Assembly (NCBI GenBank): GCA_036003845.1
Contig: DASYRX010000400.1
Coordinates: forward strand, 1 to 12,031
Length of the DNA stretch: 12,031 nt
Origin: DASYRX01 sp036003845
GTDB lineage: Bacteria; Gemmatimonadota; Gemmatimonadetes; Gemmatimonadales; Gemmatimonadaceae
Reading direction: 5' to 3'
The notes beneath the pieces are model-generated. The model made no database searches. It saw only the letters and a program-made list of their open reading frames with translations, and was not told where the DNA came from. The position numbers were made by a program, and so were the translations under genes. The stretch's first letter is position 1. Each line of letters opens with the position of its first letter. Positions 6,012 through 12,031 of the stretch are shown here, one piece after another.

Positions 6012-9000
6012 TCATTGCGCACCGTCTGCCACGTTAGGCCTCGGCGCTCCCAGACGTTTCCATTCGGCTTCGGCCGCGATGAATCCGAACGCCGCCCACT
6101 GATTGCGCACGCCTAACACACGACGCAGCACGGACTCCGCCTCAGCGCGACGACCGTTGTACAGATGCCAATTGGCCACGCCGTAGCCCATAGAGACGAG
6201 ATCCAGATCGCTCGCTCCTTCGCGCTTGAGCAAGTCGTCCGGCGTCAGCTCGCCTTTGTATAGCAATAACAAGCGGTGGTACGACTGATTCTCGATGATG
6301 TCCATGTCTTTATTGATCGCCGTCAACACCGTCGCAGCCTCGTCGGCGCGATTCAGCCGCCGCAGCGTCATGTACAGCCAGTGCGACACAGCCACGAGCA
6401 TGTCCGGATTCTTCGCGACCTTGAGATCCTCGCGGTACGCGCGCAAGGCGTTCTCCAGGTCCCCCTTCAAATAGTACGCGAGACCGAGGTGATACCAGAT
6501 GTTGGACTGGAGCGTGCTGGTCGGTGTGTTGCGCGCGTTAGGCTGCCCGTCCGGCTCGGTAACGTCCGGTTGCCCGCGGATCAACGTGACTGCCTTCTCG
6601 AAGTCGGAGATGGCGTCATCGAAGCGACGCACCGAGATGTAGCGGTGGCCCCGATGGCGATACATACGCGCGTCGTTCGGGAACTTTTCGATCCCCTCGC
6701 TATAGATGCGAATCGCGTCGTTGAAGCGGCCGAGGTACGCCGTGCGCCTGCCTAACCAGACGATCGAATCCGCGTTATCGGGAGCCGCCTCGTAAGCCTT
6801 CCGCGCCGCAGCGAGGTTGCGCTCCAGCGTCGGACGCGCCGCAGGCGACGGCGGCGGCGAGACGAGCGAATCGCCTAACAGCGAAACGGCTTCGACGCGG
6901 CCGCGCGGCCCGTCACCCTTCAAGTATTTGTCGTACCACTGCACCATGCGCTCGTGGAAATCCACGAACTCGTTGGCCGACGTGAGCGGCGTTCCGTGCC
7001 CGCCATTCATATAGTTGACCCAAACCACCTCTTTCCCCAGCCGTCTGAGCGCGTAATACATCTCGCGCGTGTTCCCGGCCGGCACGTTGGAGTCCTGCTC
7101 GCCGGTCATGAGCAAGAGCGGCGTCGTTATGCGATCCGCGAACATGATCGCCGAATGCGCCACATACTTCTGCGGCTGTTGCCACAGCGTGGCACCGAGT
7201 CGATCCTGGCTCTTCTCGGCCGCGTGGATATTGCGCACGCCTAACCGCGGTGAGTCCGTATAAAACGAAATGATGTCGACCTTGCCGGAGATGTTGATCG
7301 CGGCCTTGAAGCGCTGGGTTTGCGTGATGAGCAGGTTTGTCGCGTATCCGCCGTAGCTCGTGCCGTGCACGCCGAGCCGCGCCGAGTCCGCGACGCCCAT
7401 TTCCACGAGCTTGTTCGCCGCGGCCGTGACACCCTTGAGCCACGCTTCACCCGGGTATCCGATGTCGAATCCCACAGACGGTTTCACGACGACATAGCCC
7501 GCTCCAGCCAGGACGTTGGCCGCCGCGTCGAACGTGTCGTCGAAAAAGTCTTCGTAGACGTTGAACACGGTCGGGTACTTGCGTCCCGAGACGTAGTTAG
7601 GCGGGTAATGCACGACGGCGAACCTCGACTTGCCGTCGATGTCGTGATACGAGACCAGCTCGGTCTTGCCGAACGCCTTCGTCGCGAGCTGCGGATTAGC
7701 GTTCGTTAGGCGCCGCACGCCAAAGGGCGCGTGCACGGCGGCATAGACATCTGCCGGACGGTTGCCATCCGATATCATGAGCACGGCGGTCTCAGCTGCT
7801 CGCGCGATGCGCAGGCCTGAATACAACTTTGCGTCCTTGACGACGTCCTCGAGCTGGCGCGACTGACGATCATAGCGCACGTACCCGCGCTCCCAGCGTT
7901 GCCGCGACGCGTATGTGAGGTACACATAACGGCCGTCGGGCGTAAAGGCTGCGAGCGTGTAGCGCGGCGTCGTCGCCGCCGAGTCGCTGGTCTCCACGAT
8001 GCGCTCGCGAGTTCCGCTGGGGAGCGGCTGCAGCCAGAGGCCCTGACGGTTGCTCAGGACGATGGCGTCCGCGTTAGGCGAGAACCGCAGCGGCGTGAAG
8101 CGCTCGTCCGTGCGGGTCGAGTCGCCGCCGGCCAGAAGCACCGGCGCGTCGCCGCTCAGCGCCGTCTGCACGTAAAGCTTGCCGTCTTTCGCGTACGCGA
8201 AGCGGCGCCCGTCAGGTGCCCAGACAATCGTTGTGCCTTTGGTCGTCACGAGCAGCGTGCGCGGCGGCACGGGCGTGGCGCCGCTCGTCGCGCGCGCCAG
8301 CAGCTTATTCTCCGTGCCGAAGATGATGTCGTAGTCTGTTTTCGGCGTAACGTCCTGCTGGTAGACGACGAGCGAGTCGTCGTCGCTCACCTGGAAGGCG
8401 CTGATGCCCATCTCGGGAACCAGCTCGGTGAGCTTGCCGCTCGTTAGGTCGACACGCGCGATCGAGCGGATGTTGCCTTGCCGTCGCATCGCGTCCCACG
8501 CGAGGAACGGATCGCTTCCGTCCTGTACGAAAACGGGTCCCTTAGTGACCCGTTCAAACTCGGCCCTGAGCGCCGCGCTCTGCGCCGCGGAGCGCAACAT
8601 CACGTATACCGCGCGTCCATCGCGCGTGAAGCGGAGGTCACTGTTCTCGGCGATCCCTTGTGCGGCGGGCACAGCGACGGTCGAGCGTTTGCCGGTACTG
8701 CGATCCCAAACCGAAGCCTCTAGCACACCTGCGCGCTCGATGAGTAGCGCGACCTTGGTGCCGTCGCGCGACAGTGCCGCCTGACGCACGTTGAGCGGCG
8801 CCGGAAGCACGTCACGCGCAGTACCGGATGCTGTCTCGATCAGCTGCACCTTCGTGCGGCCCGGTCGGAGGTACGTCGGATCGCCGTCGCGCCGAAAGTC
8901 GATGCCTAACGCGTCTCCCCGAAGCGACGCCGTGACAAGCACCCAACGACCATCATCAGACAGGTCGACCACGGATGTCGCGGTGACGCCGAGCGCATCA

Positions 9001-9104
9001 CGCGCCGCAAAAGTCGACGCAACCTGGGCCGAGCCGGAGAGGGGCACGAGCGCCAGTGCTGCAACAACGCCTATGCGAAAATGGACGCCTCGCTTGCGTG
9101 TCAT
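6012..9104 (-). CDS. Secreted S9 (prolyl oligopeptidase-type) peptidase with C-terminal TPR domain
   Basis: This is a 1030-residue exported serine peptidase. The N-terminus MTRKRGVHFRIGVVAALALV continues to PLSGSAQ as a signal peptide, cut after about residue 27. Residues 40-470 form a beta-propeller with repeated WD40-like/PD40 blades (LSRDGTKVAL, FTRDGRAVYV, WAPDGRRFAY, FSPNADAIVL, FTPDGRYVYL). Residues about 495-730 are the alpha/beta-hydrolase domain, with catalytic Ser583 (HGTSYGGY), Asp671 (GEQDSNVP) and His703 (GGHG). After a Pro-rich linker (748-757), residues 760-1015 carry TPR-like helices (WLGRRTAYLGRFNDAIRIYS, YHLGLAYYLKGDLENALRAY). ATG 9104 is preceded by GGAG at five bases. The longer in-frame TTG at 9164 is part of a TTGACA promoter-like box and is rejected. 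Ten GCCTAAC heptamers lie within it. It is divergent from the receptor gene. Specificity (dipeptidyl versus oligopeptidase) is not readable. Confidence 0.9.
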   Translation of the reverse strand: MTRKRGVHFRIGVVAALALVPLSGSAQVASTFAARDALGVTATSVVDLSDDGRWVLVTASLRGDALGIDFRRDGDPTYLRPGRTKVQLIETASGTARDVLPAPLNVRQAALSRDGTKVALLIERAGVLEASVWDRSTGKRSTVAVPAAQGIAENSDLRFTRDGRAVYVMLRSAAQSAALRAEFERVTKGPVFVQDGSDPFLAWDAMRRQGNIRSIARVDLTSGKLTELVPEMGISAFQVSDDDSLVVYQQDVTPKTDYDIIFGTENKLLARATSGATPVPPRTLLVTTKGTTIVWAPDGRRFAYAKDGKLYVQTALSGDAPVLLAGGDSTRTDERFTPLRFSPNADAIVLSNRQGLWLQPLPSGTRERIVETSDSAATTPRYTLAAFTPDGRYVYLTYASRQRWERGYVRYDRQSRQLEDVVKDAKLYSGLRIARAAETAVLMISDGNRPADVYAAVHAPFGVRRLTNANPQLATKAFGKTELVSYHDIDGKSRFAVVHYPPNYVSGRKYPTVFNVYEDFFDDTFDAAANVLAGAGYVVVKPSVGFDIGYPGEAWLKGVTAAANKLVEMGVADSARLGVHGTSYGGYATNLLITQTQRFKAAINISGKVDIISFYTDSPRLGVRNIHAAEKSQDRLGATLWQQPQKYVAHSAIMFADRITTPLLLMTGEQDSNVPAGNTREMYYALRRLGKEVVWVNYMNGGHGTPLTSANEFVDFHERMVQWYDKYLKGDGPRGRVEAVSLLGDSLVSPPPSPAARPTLERNLAAARKAYEAAPDNADSIVWLGRRTAYLGRFNDAIRIYSEGIEKFPNDARMYRHRGHRYISVRRFDDAISDFEKAVTLIRGQPDVTEPDGQPNARNTPTSTLQSNIWYHLGLAYYLKGDLENALRAYREDLKVAKNPDMLVAVSHWLYMTLRRLNRADEAATVLTAINKDMDIIENQSYHRLLLLYKGELTPDDLLKREGASDLDLVSMGYGVANWHLYNGRRAEAESVLRRVLGVRNQWAAFGFIAAEAEWKRLGAPRPNVADGAQ

Positions 9105-9286
9105 TTCATCTCCGGATGTGAGTGCGACGACCGCCGCAACTGACGTTATGCGATGAATTGTCAAGGTGCTGTGCGCCTGACATAACGCAACCTTGACAGG
9201 TGTCGCAACTCAGCCGACTGTAGTCGCGCTCTACATAGGTCGGGCACCCCTCAAACCCCCCGGCCACACAATCCATAGGAGGTTTT
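9105..9286. promoter_or_regulatory. Divergent control region with mirrored TTGACA boxes
   Basis: The region holds a perfect 9-bp inverted repeat, TGTCAAGGT (9159-9167) and ACCTTGACA (9190-9198). Each arm places a consensus -35 hexamer TTGACA facing outward, one toward the S9 peptidase gene and one toward the receptor gene. A second, outer pair is GTTATG (9144-9149) and CATAAC (9181-9186). No good -10 box lies 17 bases from either TTGACA, so the arms could instead be a regulator's binding site. This is read from sequence only. Confidence 0.4.
9277..9282 (+). promoter_or_regulatory. Perfect Shine-Dalgarno AGGAGG
   Basis: This full-consensus ribosome-binding site lies four bases before the GTG at 9287 and fixes the start of the SusC-like receptor gene. 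It is the strongest Shine-Dalgarno in the window and suggests high translation of the receptor. Confidence 0.75.
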
Positions 9287-12031
9287 GTGAGAAAACCCCT
9301 CGTGTATGCGTTCGCGCTCGTTGCGATCGCCGGCACGGCGCTTTCGCTGCCTGCTCAGGTGACCCGAGAAGTCACGGGCAAAGTGACGATCGCGGGTACT
9401 GGCCAACCCTTGCAGGACGCGCTCGTAGGCCTCGTCGGCGCCGGAGTCAGAACGAATGAGCAGGGCGTCTATCGCTTGCGCATCCCCGCGACAGGCACCC
9501 ACACGCTCCAAGTCCGGGCGATCGGCTACAAGCGCCAGAGCCGAGTCCTGCCCCAGACCGAGAGTACAGCCGACTTCGCGCTCGAGCGCGACGTTCTGCA
9601 GCTCGAGGCCCTGACGATCACCGGCGCGGCGACAGCCATCGAGAAACGAAACGCCCCGACGGCCACGGCGGTCGTAGACAACACCGTCCTGGCGCGCGTC
9701 CCGGCTCCGTCCATCGAGAGCGCGCTGCAAGGAAAGGTCACCGGAGCCGTCTTCAGCATGAACAACGGCGCTCCTGGAGGCGGCGGTCAGATCCAGATCC
9801 GCGGCGCCTCGTCGCTGATCGGACGCATCGACCCGCTGTTCATCGTGGACGGCGTCGTCGTCTCCAACACGCAGCGCGGGACACGTCAGAGCGTGGCTAC
9901 GGGCCAGCTCAACGCCGGTGAAGAGAACGGTACCAACCGCCTCGCGGACATTAATCCAAACGACATCGAGAACATCGAGGTGCTGAAGGCAGCTGCGGCC
10001 TCGGCGATCTACGGATCGCAGGCAACGAACGGCGTCATCATCATCACAACGAAGCGCGGCAAGTCTGGTTCGCCGAGATTCAACATCACGCAGCGCGTAG
10101 GCACCTACCAGCTCGCGCGCGACCTCGGCTCGCGACGCTTCGAGAATCTCGACGAAGTGCTGTCGACTGGCCCGACGGCGGAGCAAGAGGCCTACGCGCG
10201 CAGCGTCTGCACGCCGAACTGCCCGTATTTCAATCACGTGAAGGAGTTCTACAGCCAGACCGACCCGTCCTACGAAACTGTCGGGACGTTCACCGGCGGA
10301 ACGGGGAACACGCGCTACTTCTTCTCCGGCCTCTGGCGTGACGAGCGCGGCATCGCGCCGCACACGAGCGCCAAGCGTCAAACACTGCGCGGCAACCTCG
10401 ATCAGCAGATCAGTAACAAACTCTCGCTCGCAATCTCGTCAGGCATGTTCAAGTCGTACGGTGAGCGCGGCATTTCTAATAACGACAACTCGTTTGCGTC
10501 GCCGATGTACGGACTCGGTTACACGCCGAGCATCATCGATCTCAAGCAGAAGGACGCGAACGGCAAGTGGATATTGAATCCGTGGCCGGTCGGCACCAAG
10601 GCAGGCGGCGCCAACCCGTGGCAGACGTTCGACTACATGCAGAACGACGAGGACATCTACCGACTCATCGCTTCCGCGCGCCTAACGTACAACGCGTGGT
10701 CGAACGACAAGTTCAACCTGAACTTCACCGGCGACGCCGGCACGGACCACTACAACAACGAGAGCTACTCTTACTTCCCGACTACGATCCAATTCCAGCA
10801 GCCGGGGTCCCAGTTAGGCGGCACGCTTCCTGGCGTTGCGATTCAGGGCCAGGGCTCCGAAACGAACACGAACTACCAGGCGAGCGGTGTTCTCAACAGC
10901 AATCTTTATAGCTGGTTGACGGGAACCACTTCCGCCGGTGTGCAGCAGTCCGGTAATCAATTCAACAGCTACAGCATCATCGGACGTGGACTCGGGCCGC
11001 AGCAGACGAATGCGACAGGCTCCGGGCTCCAGACTGTTGAGCAGTTCCGTCAGCTGGTCATCAACCAAGCGTACTACGGCCAGCAAGAGCTGCTCATGTT
11101 CGGCGACAAGCTCTATTTGAACGGTGCCGTGCGCTTCGAGCGATCTAGCGTCAACGGCGATCCGACAAAGTTCTACATCTTCCCGCGCTTCTCCGGGTCT
11201 TATCGCTTCATGGAGCCGGTGAAGTATGTCAACGAGCTCAAGCTGCGCGCGAGCCGCGGTGAATCAGGCAATCAGCCGGTCTTCGGACAGCGCTACCTGA
11301 CGATCAACAACTACGGGCTGATTGGCGCGCTGCCAGGCTTTGGCCAGCCGACGACAGTTGGTAATCCGAACATCAAGCCAGAGCGACTGAAAGAGACTGA
11401 GCTCGGATTCGACGCCACGCTTTGGAAACAGCGCGTCAGCGTAGAAGCCACGTACTATAAGCGCGACATCGTTGACCTACTGGTCACGCCGAACATCGCC
11501 GCCTCGAATGGCGTCAACACGACGACGCTGAACGGCGGTGAGATGGAAGTGAAGGGCTATGAGTGGGGCGTAACCGTCGTGCCAGTTCAGACCGATCGGC
11601 TCACGTGGACCTCGCGGACGTCGTGGCAGCAGAATACGTCAAAGATCACGAGCTTCCCGCCGGGAGTGCTTCCATTTGGCGTCACAGGCGGCGGCTTCGG
11701 CAACGACTACGGCCGGCTGCGTTTCCGTCCGGGTTATTCCGTCTCCACGATCTACGGCAACTTCAAGCGTCCAGATGGAACGGTGCGCGCCGACACTGCG
11801 CTCGCCGACGCGAACCCGCACTACATCATGTCGTTCTCGAACGACGTCTCCTGGCGCAGTCTGACGGTCGGCGTGTTGGCCGATTACCGCCACGGAGGAA
11901 AGTTGTCCAACATGACGCAGAACCTGTGGGACGAAGGCTTCACGACGTGGGACTACGACGAGAAATCGCCGGACCCCAACAAGCCGTTAGGCCAATATCG
12001 CTATGAGTCCTGGTCGGGCGGTCAGAACACG
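9287..12031 (+). CDS. SusC/RagA-family TonB-dependent outer-membrane receptor (3' end outside window)
   Basis: This partial gene gives 915 residues and is still open at the window edge. It is an outer-membrane active transporter powered by TonB. Residues 1-24 are a signal peptide (VRKPLVYAFALVAIAGTALS, then LPAQ). Residues about 26-105 are a carboxypeptidase-regulatory-like beta-sandwich (GKVTIAGTGQPLQDALV, GTHTLQVRAIGYK). The plug follows at about 120-260 with IQIRGASSL (169-177), DPLFIVDGV (182-190) and DIENIEVLKAAAASAIYGSQ (226-245), then ATNGVIIITTKRGK, the SusC/RagA signature. The rest is beta-barrel. The usual family length of about 1000 suggests roughly 100 residues are missing. The substrate is unknown: glycans and peptides are both carried by this family. 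A SusD-like lipoprotein may lie downstream, outside the window. Only three GCCTAAC heptamers fall here, a lower density than in the peptidase gene. Confidence 0.9.
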   Translation, partial: MRKPLVYAFALVAIAGTALSLPAQVTREVTGKVTIAGTGQPLQDALVGLVGAGVRTNEQGVYRLRIPATGTHTLQVRAIGYKRQSRVLPQTESTADFALERDVLQLEALTITGAATAIEKRNAPTATAVVDNTVLARVPAPSIESALQGKVTGAVFSMNNGAPGGGGQIQIRGASSLIGRIDPLFIVDGVVVSNTQRGTRQSVATGQLNAGEENGTNRLADINPNDIENIEVLKAAAASAIYGSQATNGVIIITTKRGKSGSPRFNITQRVGTYQLARDLGSRRFENLDEVLSTGPTAEQEAYARSVCTPNCPYFNHVKEFYSQTDPSYETVGTFTGGTGNTRYFFSGLWRDERGIAPHTSAKRQTLRGNLDQQISNKLSLAISSGMFKSYGERGISNNDNSFASPMYGLGYTPSIIDLKQKDANGKWILNPWPVGTKAGGANPWQTFDYMQNDEDIYRLIASARLTYNAWSNDKFNLNFTGDAGTDHYNNESYSYFPTTIQFQQPGSQLGGTLPGVAIQGQGSETNTNYQASGVLNSNLYSWLTGTTSAGVQQSGNQFNSYSIIGRGLGPQQTNATGSGLQTVEQFRQLVINQAYYGQQELLMFGDKLYLNGAVRFERSSVNGDPTKFYIFPRFSGSYRFMEPVKYVNELKLRASRGESGNQPVFGQRYLTINNYGLIGALPGFGQPTTVGNPNIKPERLKETELGFDATLWKQRVSVEATYYKRDIVDLLVTPNIAASNGVNTTTLNGGEMEVKGYEWGVTVVPVQTDRLTWTSRTSWQQNTSKITSFPPGVLPFGVTGGGFGNDYGRLRFRPGYSVSTIYGNFKRPDGTVRADTALADANPHYIMSFSNDVSWRSLTVGVLADYRHGGKLSNMTQNLWDEGFTTWDYDEKSPDPNKPLGQYRYESWSGGQNT

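Larger units (their letters stand above)
261..11992. repeat. Dispersed heptamer GCCTAAC / GTTAGGC, 23 copies
   Basis: Exact copies read as GCCTAAC on the plus strand start at 261, 1291, 3798, 4094, 5020, 5754, 6111, 6750, 6873, 7239, 8904 and 10680. Copies read as GTTAGGC start at 461, 1730, 5029, 5284, 6033, 6537, 7596, 7705, 8073, 10813 and 11986. Of 26 CCTAAC hexamers, 23 have G in front; the near misses are at 2861, 3412 and 8453 (reverse strand). The base after the heptamer is most often G. About 1.5 copies would be expected at roughly 62% GC. In genes it reads as Leu-Gly (TTA GGC), Pro-Asn (CCT AAC) or Leu-Thr (CTA ACG), so it is not one peptide motif. Its function is unknown. Confidence 0.8.

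Noticed and set aside
9105..9164. Longer S9 peptidase start at TTG 9164
   Set aside because: The codon is part of an outward-facing TTGACA box. ATG 9104 has GGAG at the right distance and begins a clean signal peptide.
9251..10381. 376-residue open frame on the minus strand
   Set aside because: It is antisense to the SusC-like receptor, Arg/Asp/Val-rich as expected of a shadow frame, and has no domain features. The plus-strand frame has a perfect ribosome-binding site and family motifs.
261..11992. Telomere-like or tandem repeat reading of CCTAAC
   Set aside because: Copies are single, dispersed and never in tandem arrays.

Overview
The window looks like chromosomal DNA from a high-GC, Gram-negative, menaquinone-using bacterium. 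A SusC/RagA-type TonB-dependent receptor, a secreted S9 peptidase and the general protein style make Gemmatimonadota my best guess, with Acidobacteriota as the alternative. This is inference from gene content; there is no rRNA or other phylogenetic marker to settle it.

Layout, left to right. Positions 1-365 are intergenic and hold one imperfect foldback repeat. An APC-family amino-acid permease follows (366-1814, +). Positions 1815-2843 are a repeat-rich island with three same-orientation copies of one element. The middle copy carries a GxxExxY (PD-(D/E)XK nuclease-like) gene on the minus strand; the copies on either side are internally deleted remnants. A tandem universal stress protein (2844-3803, +) then converges, with a 4-bp overlap of stop codons, on a UbiE/MenG menaquinone methyltransferase (3800-4591, -). 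That gene is divergent from a mannose-1-phosphate guanylyltransferase (4652-5866, +). A foldback repeat (5876-6003) separates the latter from a convergent 1030-residue secreted S9 peptidase fused to a TPR domain (6012-9104, -). A 182-bp divergent control region follows, then a SusC/RagA-type outer-membrane receptor that runs off the right edge (9287 to beyond 12031, +).

The genes do not form one pathway: they are mostly single units of transport, stress, respiratory quinone and sugar-nucleotide metabolism. The one suggestive pairing is the divergent S9 peptidase and SusC-like receptor, which could cooperate in digestion and uptake of peptides (inference).

Two signals are not explained by ordinary gene content. 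First, the heptamer GCCTAAC/GTTAGGC occurs 23 times by hand count, about 15 times the number expected from base composition. It falls almost equally on both strands, and nearly all copies lie inside genes, where it is read as Leu-Gly, Pro-Asn or Leu-Thr. Second, the GxxExxY gene sits inside an element with 18-bp perfect terminal inverted repeats and two deleted, MITE-like derivatives within 900 bp. The exact heptamer is absent from that island.
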